From Actinomycetota bacterium (GTDB lineage: Bacteria > Actinomycetota > Rubrobacteria > Rubrobacterales > Rubrobacteraceae), in assembly GCA_902810695.1 (NCBI GenBank), contig CADDYV010000034.1:1-37818 (forward strand): 37,818 nt of DNA. Reading direction: 5' to 3'. Shown here one piece after another: positions 23,545 to 32,032 of the stretch. The position numbers and the translations under genes were made by a program. Within the stretch, counting starts at the first letter, position 1; the number at the start of each line of letters is the position of its first letter. The notes under the pieces are model-generated. The model did no database searches. It worked only from the letters and a program-made list of their open reading frames with translations, and was not told the DNA's origin.

Positions 23545-25674
23545 GTGGCAGAGTCAGCGTACTTCCGGCTCTCCGAGAGGCTTCAGCGGGGTATCGTGTC
23601 GGTGCTCCGGTGGACGGATTTCCGTCCGGTGCAGGAGCTCACCATCGAGGCCGTGTTCGCGGACAAGAATGTAGTTGTCCTGGCTCCCACAGCCGGGGGG
23701 AAGACAGAGGCGGCCTTCTTCCCCGTGCTGGACCTTCTCCACCTGGACTCGGTCGAAGGTGTCGGGTGCATCTACGTCTCCCCGCTGCGGGCGCTGCTGA
23801 ACAACCAGGAGGGCAGGATCCAACAACTCGCCGGGTTGGTCGGGCTGGATGCCTTCAAGTGGCACGGAGACGTAGGCGCAAGTCCCAGGAACCGCTTCCT
23901 CAAGAGTCTGGCGAGCGTGCTGATGACCACGCCTGAGTCGCTCGAAGTTCTTCTGATGAGCGGACAGGGTGAGAAGTACCGGTTGTTCGATAACGTGCGG
24001 TTCATCGTAATAGACGAGATTCATGCCTTCGCCGCCGATGACCGCGGCGCTCATTTGATGGCGCTCATAGAGCGCATTCAGAGAACCTCAAACACGGACA
24101 TACAACGCATCGGGCTCTCTGCTACCGTGGGTAACCCCGAAGACCTCGCCGTCTGGATGCAGGGAACCAGCGAGAGGGAGTGGACAGTAGTTGACCCACC
24201 TCAGATCCCGAGAAAAAGAACGGTAAAGATCCACTACGCAGAAGGAGAATCTGAAGAGACTGCAGCCTCGGCTGTACCGGTCGCCTACGGTCGCAAGAGT
24301 ATCTTCTTCACCCAGGGTCGTGCAGAGACCGAACGTGTGCGGCAAGCTTTTGCACGTCAAGGGGTCGAGGTCTTCGTCCATCACTCTTCGGTCTCCAAGA
24401 GCTTCAGAGAAGAAGCGGAAAGAATATTCATGGAGACCGAGAGAGCCGCCACCATAGTCAGCACCTCGACGCTGGAGTTAGGCATAGACGTTGGCGACCT
24501 CGACCTCATCCTACAACTTGACGCACCGTTGACCGTTTCATCTTTCTTGCAGCGTATGGGCCGCACCGGCAGGCGTGAAGGAACCAACCCTCACATTGAG
24601 TTCTTCACGACCAGCAGAGAGAGTTTGCTGCAGGCTGTAGCGATAGTAAATCTGGCTCGGCGGAGGTTCGTTGAAAAGGTCGAGCCCTCTCAGAAGAATT
24701 TCCCAGTTTTTCTGCACCAGATACTGGCGCAGGTTGTCGAGCGAACATACGTGAGAAGGTACGCACTTTGGCAGGCCCTGCAGGGTCCCACCTCCTTTCG
24801 CGACATAAGCCGCGATAACTTCGATAAGGTCGTGGATCATCTCCTAAAGACGGGAATCCTCGAGCTATTAGATCGGGGACTCGTCTTAGGAGAAGAAGGT
24901 GAGCGCATCTTCGGCGGGAGGAACTTCTTCAACCTGTACTCCGTCTTCGAGACACCGGCTGAAGTAGTGGTGAAGACAAAGGACGGGCGTGTAATCGGAA
25001 CGCTCGAGACCATGTTCGTACGCCGGATGAAGAACGAGGAGTTCAGCTTCCTCCTCGCCGGTAGAGCGTGGCGGGCTGTGGACGTAGACCTGGTTAATGG
25101 AGTTGTAGTAGCGATCCCGGTCGCTGGCGGAGAGGCTCCAAAATGGCACGGCGCAGGCGGGTTTCTCGGGCGTGAGATCGCCGAGGAGATGCGATGTATT
25201 CTGCTTTCAGAGGAGGAATTTCCTTTTGTAGACAATGCAGGCCGGGAGCAGATACGGCAGATGAGCGAGGAGCTTCGACCTATTCTCATTCGTGATCGTT
25301 GCCCCATCACTGTCGAGAAAGACAAAGCTCATGTTCACACTTACGCAGGAGGGAGAATCAATGCCACCATCGCAGCCCTGCTTGAAGACGGTGGCATAAT
25401 CGAGGTTCGAGGACTTGGAGATTTAGGGCTCACTCTAAAGAGTGCTTTGGGCATAACCACCGTCAGGAAAGCTCTACTCAAGCTGCAAGGTTCCGCCGCT
25501 CATCTGTCTCCCTCAGATCTGGCTCGAATCGTGTCCAAGAAGCAGCGAGGGAAACTGGCCAAGTTCCAACCGTATCTTCCTGCAGACCTTGAAGGTGAGT
25601 ATCTCGCGAACAAGCTATTCGATCTTCAAGGGATGTCGTCGCTTGTAAAAGAAGCAGGTTTTGAAATCATTTGA
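23545..25674 (+). CDS. Lhr/BrxHI-type DEAD/DEAH superfamily 2 helicase
   Basis: A 709-residue SF2 helicase. It has a Q-motif region FRPVQELTIEAVF, motif I APTAGGKTEAA (lysine about 53), motif Ia VSPLRALLNNQ, motif II VIDEIHAF (about 157-160), motif III LSATVGNP, motif V TSTLELGIDVGDLD and motif VI QRMGRTGRREG (about 336-343). After the RecA pair comes an Lhr-like winged helix and a beta-rich domain with MFVRRMKNEEFSFLLAGRAW. It probably translocates on nucleic acid as partner of the BrxD-like ATPase. GTG 23545 directly abuts the ATPase stop. Two hand-counted 60-nt samples (24601-24660 and 25201-25260) each have 31 G/C, against 47 in a gatA sample (31201-31260). Confidence 0.9.
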   Translation: MAESAYFRLSERLQRGIVSVLRWTDFRPVQELTIEAVFADKNVVVLAPTAGGKTEAAFFPVLDLLHLDSVEGVGCIYVSPLRALLNNQEGRIQQLAGLVGLDAFKWHGDVGASPRNRFLKSLASVLMTTPESLEVLLMSGQGEKYRLFDNVRFIVIDEIHAFAADDRGAHLMALIERIQRTSNTDIQRIGLSATVGNPEDLAVWMQGTSEREWTVVDPPQIPRKRTVKIHYAEGESEETAASAVPVAYGRKSIFFTQGRAETERVRQAFARQGVEVFVHHSSVSKSFREEAERIFMETERAATIVSTSTLELGIDVGDLDLILQLDAPLTVSSFLQRMGRTGRREGTNPHIEFFTTSRESLLQAVAIVNLARRRFVEKVEPSQKNFPVFLHQILAQVVERTYVRRYALWQALQGPTSFRDISRDNFDKVVDHLLKTGILELLDRGLVLGEEGERIFGGRNFFNLYSVFETPAEVVVKTKDGRVIGTLETMFVRRMKNEEFSFLLAGRAWRAVDVDLVNGVVVAIPVAGGEAPKWHGAGGFLGREIAEEMRCILLSEEEFPFVDNAGREQIRQMSEELRPILIRDRCPITVEKDKAHVHTYAGGRINATIAALLEDGGIIEVRGLGDLGLTLKSALGITTVRKALLKLQGSAAHLSPSDLARIVSKKQRGKLAKFQPYLPADLEGEYLANKLFDLQGMSSLVKEAGFEII

Positions 25675-25717
25675 CGCTTTGTATTTCGATCTCCTACTCA
25701 TCTGATCCCTGTAAAGC

Positions 25718-26518
25718 TCAGAACTCCTTCAGAACGTCACCCACGCTCAGCCTCCCGGGACTGTCGTGGATGAGGTTTTGCCCGAAGAGCACTTTGCCGC
25801 CGAATCTGCGATATGTGGCGAGCGTGCGGAGAGGTTCTTTGCTTCTGTCGGCGGTTTGCTGGTCTATGGTGGGGATCGCGCATCGGGCGCAGGGCTTTAC
25901 GACGCGGAACTCCATCTCTCCGATACGGATGCGGCTCCAACCATCTTCGGCGTGTGATCCGCAGCCGCTGACGACGAGGTTGGGCCGAAAGCGGTTCATG
26001 GGCAGCGGCTCCTGGAGCCTGCCGTTCAGGTTTTTAAGAGAAGCCTCGGAGATGAGCAGAAACGGGAAGCCGTCGGCGAGGCCGACCTGATCCCCTGATC
26101 TCCCGTAATCCTGGCGTACGATCCTTACAGATGATTCCGGCAGATAGACCAGCCTGCACCTCACTCCCAGAAACTCACCGAACCACCGGTCGGCCTCTTT
26201 GCCCACCGGCAGCACGCTCACTTCATCGCTCCAGACACTGGCCTGAACAGGCTCACGGGCTGCAGGCTGGAAGGGCACGCACAACGTTGACATCCCCGGA
26301 GCGTCCACGGCGAGACCATCGGGATGCAGGCCAACCCGGATCAGGGCCATCCGCGGGAGCCTGCGCTGCGAGAGGAAGACGCCTTCCTCGTCAACCAGCA
26401 TCCAGCGGCGGTCGTGGCGCAGGCCGCGCTCGTCCACCTCTGAGGTATCCAGGGAGATACCGGATGTGGATTTGATCGGGTAGATGTTTATCTGGCTCAG
26501 GGTGATACCGCTCATCAT
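25718..26518 (-). CDS. MOSC-domain protein (mARC/YcbX-like)
   Basis: A 266-residue protein with an N-terminal beta-barrel (INIYPIKSTSGISLDTSEV, GLRHDRRWMLVDEEG) and a C-terminal MOSC domain. The latter includes FRPNLVVSGCGSHAEDGW and the cysteine motif VVKPCARCAIPTID, whose first Cys ligates molybdenum in mARC-type enzymes. The family reduces N-hydroxylated compounds or handles molybdenum cofactor sulfur. The start overlaps the preceding stop (ATGA), so it ends a gatB, IlvD-like, MOSC operon. It converges on the helicase gene 43 nt away, with no clear terminator hairpin between them. Confidence 0.92.
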   Translation of the reverse strand: MMSGITLSQINIYPIKSTSGISLDTSEVDERGLRHDRRWMLVDEEGVFLSQRRLPRMALIRVGLHPDGLAVDAPGMSTLCVPFQPAAREPVQASVWSDEVSVLPVGKEADRWFGEFLGVRCRLVYLPESSVRIVRQDYGRSGDQVGLADGFPFLLISEASLKNLNGRLQEPLPMNRFRPNLVVSGCGSHAEDGWSRIRIGEMEFRVVKPCARCAIPTIDQQTADRSKEPLRTLATYRRFGGKVLFGQNLIHDSPGRLSVGDVLKEF

Positions 26519-27747
26519 CCGAAGCCGGCTCCTTCGAGCGCCGGGAGCGCCGAGTGAGCGTAACGGATGGCGTAGGCTGTTCCAGTAGGTTCCTCACCCA
26601 CAAAAGGCACCCGGAGATCCAGGTCATCAGCTTTGACGTTCGCGCGGATGCGCCGCCTCTCGAAGTCCATCCGCAGGTGATCCCCATCCTCCAGGCGTCC
26701 GATGACCCCATCCTCGGAAGCTTCGGGTGTGGTGAGGGATACCCAGATCCCCGCCGCGTCCTCCGGTTCCATCCCGTCGGTGAATACGGGAACGTTTCCA
26801 GCGAGTCCTGCTTCCTCCAGAGCTTCCTGGAGCCGGACGAGCCTCAACAGTCCCGGACCGCCTCGCGGACCGCAACCGCGCAGCACTATAAAGGCGGAAT
26901 CATCTACCTCGCCATCGCGCACCGCCCGCGCCGCCTCTTCCTCGGAGTCAAAGACCCGGCAATCTCCCTCCACCTCCGGCAGGTCACCTGGAACCCGGCA
27001 GACGGCTTCCATACCAGATGCCCTTCCCCTCATGAAGACAAGCCGCCCGCCGGTAGTCTCCGGGGCTGGCGGCGCGGGCGGCAGGGACTCTTTCAGGAAA
27101 CCAGATACGGTGCTCGTATCGTGGATGTCCTCGCCCAGATACGCCAGCAGTCCCTCCAGCCCGTGCTCCCGGAACCACGCGGACTCTTTACCGGCGACCT
27201 GCGGGGTTTCACGGCCTACCACCCTTATCGTGTCCTCGAACCCGAAGACCTGCGCCTCCCTGGCGATGGTCGCCAGATGCACTAGAAGCTCCGATCCCCC
27301 GCCCATCGAGAGCCCCGCCCGCAGCGCGTTCGTCAAAGAGAAGCTCTCGACCACGTAGTCGGCCTGCGGCCAGTTTTCACGTGCGATCTCCACGGCGACT
27401 TCTGCCGGGCTCTTTCCGAACCGCGATAGCCCCATTGCTGCCAGAGCCCCGGTGAACGGAGTCTCTGGCCGGGCCGCGCAGACCGCCGGAAGGTCTCTGC
27501 GGATGGCGGCGATCAAACCCGCAGCGAGCATCTCCGGGGAGTCCGCGTCGAAGAGCAGAGCCTGGGGCTCAATAGAGACGAGGCTGGCTTCGAGAAGGTC
27601 CGCGGTCCACTCCCGTACCAGGGCGACGCCCCCTGCAAGCGCCTCCGGAGCGGGGACAGGAACCGGCTCGCCACCTGCTTCCCTTACAGCATCTTTGTGA
27701 TCGGGAGCGCCCGGCGAGAAGATCGCGATGCGCGGAATGTCGCTCAG
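26515..27747 (-). CDS. Degenerate IlvD/Edd-family protein, probable CTG start
   Basis: A protein of about 410 residues that aligns by eye with dihydroxy-acid dehydratase (IlvD). [22 protein letters not shown] matches the substrate-loop helix, [12 protein letters not shown] the GPKGGPGM segment, and [11 protein letters not shown] the end domain. Key catalytic features are gone. The NCDKITPGM iron-sulfur ligand region reads DADSPEML, and the DGRFSGG serine loop reads [10 protein letters not shown]. It is also well short of the 550-600 residue norm. It may be a non-catalytic or repurposed paralogue. No ATG, GTG or TTG precedes 27531 in frame, yet good homology extends further upstream. CTG at 27745-27747, overlapping the gatB stop as CTGA and eight nt after GGAGAGG, is the likely start. 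Confidence 0.75.
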   Translation of the reverse strand: MSDIPRIAIFSPGAPDHKDAVREAGGEPVPVPAPEALAGGVALVREWTADLLEASLVSIEPQALLFDADSPEMLAAGLIAAIRRDLPAVCAARPETPFTGALAAMGLSRFGKSPAEVAVEIARENWPQADYVVESFSLTNALRAGLSMGGGSELLVHLATIAREAQVFGFEDTIRVVGRETPQVAGKESAWFREHGLEGLLAYLGEDIHDTSTVSGFLKESLPPAPPAPETTGGRLVFMRGRASGMEAVCRVPGDLPEVEGDCRVFDSEEEAARAVRDGEVDDSAFIVLRGCGPRGGPGLLRLVRLQEALEEAGLAGNVPVFTDGMEPEDAAGIWVSLTTPEASEDGVIGRLEDGDHLRMDFERRRIRANVKADDLDLRVPFVGEEPTGTAYAIRYAHSALPALEGAGFG

Positions 27748-29201
27748 GAGCCCAGCCTCTCCATGAGGATCTCACGCACCTGTCCGCCGTCGGCGTTGCC
27801 ACGGGTCGCTTTCATGACCTGCCCGATGAGGAAGCCTATGACCTTCTTGTCACCCTCGCGCACCCGCTGGGCCTCTTCGGGGTTGGCGGATATCACCTCT
27901 TCCACCACGCCCGAGAGCTCATCCGCTCCCATCTGGGCAAGGCCCTCGCGCTCGACCACCGCAGAGGGCGACTCGCCGCTCTCGAAGATTCTGGCGAGAA
28001 CATCTTTGGCCGCCGAGCGGGAGATCGTACCGTTCTCGACCAGACCGATCAGCTCGATCATACGCTGCGGCGTTACCTTCGTGTCTGATATCTCCGTACC
28101 AGCCTCGTTGAGAAGCGCCCGCAGGTCGCCGGAGATCCAGTTGGCCGCCTGCTTGGGATCTACTTCGAAAGCGACCTTCTCGTAGTAGCTGGCGAGTTCT
28201 CTGTCGGAAGTGAGCACCCCGGCATCGTACTCGGAGAGGCCGTACTGCTCGACGAAGCGGGCGCGCATCGCCTCCGGCAGCTCTGGCAGGCGGCTACGCA
28301 GCTCGTTTATCCAGGCTTCGGTAAACTCCAGCGGCAGCAAGTCTGGCTCCGGGAAGTAGCGGTAGTCCTCGGCAAACTCCTTGGAGCGCGTCTCGTAGAC
28401 CTCGTCTCCCTCCGGGTCGTAATGCATGGTTCTCTGCTGGACCTGCCCTCCGGCCTCCAGGACCTCGCGCTGCCGCCTCAGCTCGCGCAAGAGGCCCCGC
28501 TCCATGAAACGGAAGGAGTTGATGTTCTTGAGCTCGGTCTTGGTCCCGAAGGAGCCGTCGGGGTTGCGGATGGAGACGTTGGCCTCGCAGCGGAGCTGGC
28601 CCTTCTCCATGTCCGCCTCGGAAGCGCCGACGGCCTGCAGGATCTCCTTCAGGCGCACCGCCGTCTCGCGGGCGGCTTCGGGCGAGGGGATGTCGGGCTC
28701 GGTTACGATCTCCATCAACGGCGTGCCGCTGCGGTTGAAGTCTATGAGCGAACCGGTCGAGCCGTGCATCCGGCCCGAAGTGCCGACGTGCACGTTCTTG
28801 GCCGTGTCCTCTTCGAGATGCAGCCGCTGGATGCGTACCCTCACCGTCCCCTCCGAGGTCGGCACATCAATGTATCCGCCAGTGCAGATGGGCTCCTCGT
28901 ACTGCGAGATCTGATACCCCTTCGGCAGGTCCGGGTAGAAGTAGTTCTTGCGCGCGAACACCGCCCTGGGCGCAACCTCGCAGCCCATCGCGAGCCCCGC
29001 CATCACCCCGAGCTCCACCGCCCGCTCGTTGATGACCGGCAGAGCCCCCGGATGCCCGAGACAGACCGGGCAGGTGTGGGTGTTCGGCGGGTCTCCGTAC
29101 GCGACCCGGCAGCCGCAGAACATCTTCGTCCTCGTGGCTACGTGAGCATGAAACTCTAGCCCGATTACCGCCTGGTACGTCCTCCGCTCCTTGGTCTCCA
29201 A
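27744..29201 (-). CDS. gatB: Asp/Glu-tRNA amidotransferase subunit B
   Basis: A 485-residue GatB, the tRNA-binding kinase subunit that activates Glu-tRNA(Gln) or Asp-tRNA(Asn) for amidation. It starts with [11 protein letters not shown] and has the zinc site FCGCRV plus [11 protein letters not shown] (four cysteines), then [20 protein letters not shown] and [17 protein letters not shown]. The C-terminal YqeY-like tail ends [20 protein letters not shown]. The start is TTG 29201, behind AAGGA. The partner gatC-gatA genes lie 1.05 kb away on the same strand, separated by an oppositely oriented signalling gene. Confidence 0.97.
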   Translation of the reverse strand: METKERRTYQAVIGLEFHAHVATRTKMFCGCRVAYGDPPNTHTCPVCLGHPGALPVINERAVELGVMAGLAMGCEVAPRAVFARKNYFYPDLPKGYQISQYEEPICTGGYIDVPTSEGTVRVRIQRLHLEEDTAKNVHVGTSGRMHGSTGSLIDFNRSGTPLMEIVTEPDIPSPEAARETAVRLKEILQAVGASEADMEKGQLRCEANVSIRNPDGSFGTKTELKNINSFRFMERGLLRELRRQREVLEAGGQVQQRTMHYDPEGDEVYETRSKEFAEDYRYFPEPDLLPLEFTEAWINELRSRLPELPEAMRARFVEQYGLSEYDAGVLTSDRELASYYEKVAFEVDPKQAANWISGDLRALLNEAGTEISDTKVTPQRMIELIGLVENGTISRSAAKDVLARIFESGESPSAVVEREGLAQMGADELSGVVEEVISANPEEAQRVREGDKKVIGFLIGQVMKATRGNADGGQVREILMERLGS

Positions 29202-29379
29202 GAGTCCTTACACCTCGCCCTCGTTCAGATGACTTATCCTTTATTCTATTTTATCTGACGCCGCTACGGGCCACCCGGTAAACGATACTCACAACAGATT
29301 GCTCTGGTTTCAAGGCAATCACACACTCGCGTATGAGCTTTTCGATGCTAAACTGAGAGAAGCATAGTACAAGATCTCA

Positions 29380-30252
29380 ATGCAACAAATGGAAGACAAA
29401 ACCCTTGAGAAGAGTTCCGGGCGGCCTTATCTGGTAGTTTTGAGCGGGCCGAGTTTGGGTGATTTCTTCGTGCTTGAGGGAAATAGTTCGATCCTGGGCA
29501 ACGACCCTTTCAGGGCCGATGTGGTCATACGAGACATAGAGGTAGAGCCGGAGCACGCCGAGCTACGCCGGGAGCCTGATTCCAGCGGGTTTGTGATCCG
29601 GGACCTCGGGACCGGCAAAGGGACCAGCGTGAATGGAGAGCCCATTAAGGATGGGACACAACCTCTACACCATGGGGACCGGATCTTTATCGGCGACAGC
29701 GCTTTAGAATTTGTGAGCCAGGACCCACTGAGAGAGCACTTCCACAATGAGATCCAGCGTCTCATCAACGAGGACTACCTTACCGGCCTCACGGTCAAAA
29801 ACCGCTTCGACGAGGAGTTCGAACACGCCCTGGAAACGGCTCGCGTCCAGGGCCTCCCCCTGAGCGTCCTGATGGCCGACATAGATAACCTCAAGAAGAT
29901 AAACGATGCCTACGGGCACCTGGTTGGTGAGTTCATAGTCGGTGAGATCGGGCGCATCATCCGCGAGTCGCACATACAGCATGAACGCTGCGCCACCCGC
30001 TTCGGCGGGGATGAGTACCAGATCCTCCTGCCCGGCACGACCAAACAGGAAGCTCTCGAAGCGGCGGAGGAGATCCGGCGCGAAGTCGAGGAGTACGCCT
30101 TCGAGCACAACGGCACAGCGGCAAACCCTACCATCTCTCTAGGTGTCGCCACCTACCCCGAAGATGGTCAGACCACCATCGAGCTCACCCACGCCGCCGA
30201 CGAAGCCCTCTACCGCGCCAAGCGCACAGGCGGTAACGCGATCAGCGATTAG
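29380..30252 (+). CDS. FHA-GGDEF diguanylate cyclase
   Basis: A 290-residue two-domain signalling protein with no membrane segment. Residues about 15-112 are an FHA phosphothreonine-binding domain (SILGNDPFRADVVIRD, GTGKGTSVNGEPI). Residues about 125-288 are a GGDEF domain (DYLTGLTVKNRFDEEF, LMADIDNLKKINDAYGH, RFGGDEYQILL). The active-site loop is GGDEY, a conservative change, so c-di-GMP synthesis is plausible. No RxxD inhibitory site is visible just upstream of it. No Shine-Dalgarno sequence precedes ATG 29380, and a TAGTAC box ends nine nt upstream, suggesting a short or absent leader. The stop is two nt from the converging gatA stop. Confidence 0.93.
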   Translation: MQQMEDKTLEKSSGRPYLVVLSGPSLGDFFVLEGNSSILGNDPFRADVVIRDIEVEPEHAELRREPDSSGFVIRDLGTGKGTSVNGEPIKDGTQPLHHGDRIFIGDSALEFVSQDPLREHFHNEIQRLINEDYLTGLTVKNRFDEEFEHALETARVQGLPLSVLMADIDNLKKINDAYGHLVGEFIVGEIGRIIRESHIQHERCATRFGGDEYQILLPGTTKQEALEAAEEIRREVEEYAFEHNGTAANPTISLGVATYPEDGQTTIELTHAADEALYRAKRTGGNAISD

Positions 30253-30254
30253 CC

Positions 30255-31697
30255 CTACGGCTTCATCTCGTACTCGAAGCCCGAAACCTCCTCGACGGCG
30301 CGGGCGGCGCGCAGGATCAGGGGCTCGGTGAAGTGGTCCCCCATGAGCTGCACGCCGACCGGCAGCCCTTCGGAGAGTCCACCGGGAACGCTTATGGCCG
30401 GGATGCCGGCGAGGTTTGCCGGGATGGAGCAGACGTCCTGGTAGTACATGGCGAGCGGATCGTCCACCTTGGCCCCGACCTCGAACGCCACCGTAGGTGC
30501 GGTCGGGGAGAGCAGCAGGTCGAACTGCGAAAAAGCCGACCGGAAATCCTCGATAATCTTGGTTCGCACCTTCTGGGCCTGGCCGTAGTACGCCTCGTAG
30601 TAACCGGTGGAGAGCGCGTAGGTGCCGAGCATAATGCGCCGTTTGGCCTCATCCCCGAAGCCTTCCTCGCGGGTCCTGCGGTACATCTCGTGCACTCCCT
30701 CCGCCGGGACCCGCAGACCGTAGCGCACCCCGTCGAAGCGGGCGAGGTTCGAGGAAACTTCCGCCGGGGCGATGATGTAGTAGGCTGGAAGCGCGTACTC
30801 CTGATGCGGCAGGTGCGCCTCACCGACGCTCGCACCGGCCTCCTCCAGTTCTCCGGCGATGCGCTCGACTACCTCGCGCACGCCGGGATCTATCCCTTCG
30901 CCCATCATCTCGCCCACCAATCCGATGCGCAGCCCGGAGACGCCGCCCTCCAGCTCCGAGAGATAATCCGGGACCTCGACGTTGGCGCTCGTGGAGTCGT
31001 GGGGATCGTGGCCGGCAACCGCCTGCAAGAGCAGCGCCGCGTCACGCACGTCGCGAGTCATCGGCCCGACCTGATCCAGAGAAGAGGCGAAGGCGACGAG
31101 CCCGTGCCTTGATACGCGCCCGTAGGTAGGTTTGAGCCCCACGATGCCGCACAGCGCGGCGGGCTGCCGGACCGAGCCTCCGGTGTCGGTGCCGAGCGCC
31201 CACCACCCTTCGCCCGCCGCGACCGCCGCCGCCGAACCTCCGGAAGAGCCGCCCGGAACCCGCGAGAGGTCCCAGGGGTTGCGCGTCGGTCCGTAGGCGG
31301 AGTTCTCGGTCGAGGAGCCCATCGCGAACTCGTCCATGTTCGCCTTGCCGACCATTACCAGGTTCTCCCCGAAGTTCACAAGCGCCGAGGCGTCGTAGAG
31401 CGGCTCGAAGTTCTCCAGTATTCGCGAACCGCACGTCGTTCTCACGCCCCGGGTGGAGAGCACATCCTTGACGGCCAGGGGCACGCCGTCCCACGGTTTC
31501 AGGTTCCCATTTCTGGCATCCACCTCCGCCGCCCGCGCGAGCGTGAGCTCCGGCGTGGTGGTGATGAAGGCTTTTACCTCCGGCTCGACAGCCTCGACGC
31601 GCTCGTTGGCTGCCTCTGCCGCTTCCTGCGCCGAGACCTCGCGGCTGCGTATCTTCTGCGCCAGCTCGTAAGCCGTCAGTTCCAGCAACCCTGCCAA
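30255..31697 (-). CDS. gatA: Asp/Glu-tRNA amidotransferase subunit A
   Basis: A 480-residue amidase-signature enzyme that releases ammonia from glutamine for GatB. The Ser-cisSer-Lys triad is visible: lysine in VPLAVKDVLSTRG near residue 79, cis-serine in PGGSSGGSAAAVAAGE and nucleophile serine in GTDTGGSVRQPAALCG. The glutamine-binding SPTAPTVAFEVG and the C-terminal GLPVGVQLMGDHF also fit. It begins one nt after the gatC stop. Length and motifs are normal for bacterial GatA. Confidence 0.97.
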   Translation of the reverse strand: MAGLLELTAYELAQKIRSREVSAQEAAEAANERVEAVEPEVKAFITTTPELTLARAAEVDARNGNLKPWDGVPLAVKDVLSTRGVRTTCGSRILENFEPLYDASALVNFGENLVMVGKANMDEFAMGSSTENSAYGPTRNPWDLSRVPGGSSGGSAAAVAAGEGWWALGTDTGGSVRQPAALCGIVGLKPTYGRVSRHGLVAFASSLDQVGPMTRDVRDAALLLQAVAGHDPHDSTSANVEVPDYLSELEGGVSGLRIGLVGEMMGEGIDPGVREVVERIAGELEEAGASVGEAHLPHQEYALPAYYIIAPAEVSSNLARFDGVRYGLRVPAEGVHEMYRRTREEGFGDEAKRRIMLGTYALSTGYYEAYYGQAQKVRTKIIEDFRSAFSQFDLLLSPTAPTVAFEVGAKVDDPLAMYYQDVCSIPANLAGIPAISVPGGLSEGLPVGVQLMGDHFTEPLILRAARAVEEVSGFEYEMKP

Positions 31698-31698
31698 C

Positions 31699-31980
31699 CT
31701 AATCTATCCTCGGGACGGCGAACTGGTTGTCTGCGGTCTCGGGAGCGGTGGAGAGAGCTTCTTCGGGCGAGAGCTCGCCGCGCGGCTCGTCGGGCCTGAA
31801 CACGTTGGTCAGGTTTAGAGGGTTCGAGGTCGGCGGCACGTCGGAGAGGTCCAGCTCCCCTATCTTCTCGATGCTCTCCAGGATCGCACCGAGCTGCCCG
31901 CTCATCTTCTTCACCTCTTCGGCGGTCAAACCCAGCCGCGCCAGGTTCGCCACATGCCGTACCTGCTCTTCGGATATCAT
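31699..31980 (-). CDS. gatC: Asp/Glu-tRNA amidotransferase subunit C
   Basis: A 93-residue GatC that stabilises the GatA-GatB interface. It has VRHVANLARLGLTAEEVKKM at the N-terminus and the LDLSDVPPTSNPLNLTNVFR belt segment. ATG 31980 is chosen because GAGGAG lies five nt upstream; an upstream in-frame start 16 codons earlier lacks a site and would add non-family sequence. It is followed immediately by gatA. Confidence 0.95.
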   Translation of the reverse strand: MISEEQVRHVANLARLGLTAEEVKKMSGQLGAILESIEKIGELDLSDVPPTSNPLNLTNVFRPDEPRGELSPEEALSTAPETADNQFAVPRID

Positions 31981-32032
31981 CGAAGCTCCTCTGTAATTTT
32001 TTGTGTAACCCTCAGAGTACCCTACCAAAGCC

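Noticed and set aside
20751-25674. Complete type 2 BREX system
   Set aside because: Only the BrxD and helicase components are present; no PglW, PglX, PglY or PglZ genes are in the window.
25675-25717. Terminator between the helicase and MOSC genes
   Set aside because: The 43-nt gap shows no convincing hairpin or T-tract.
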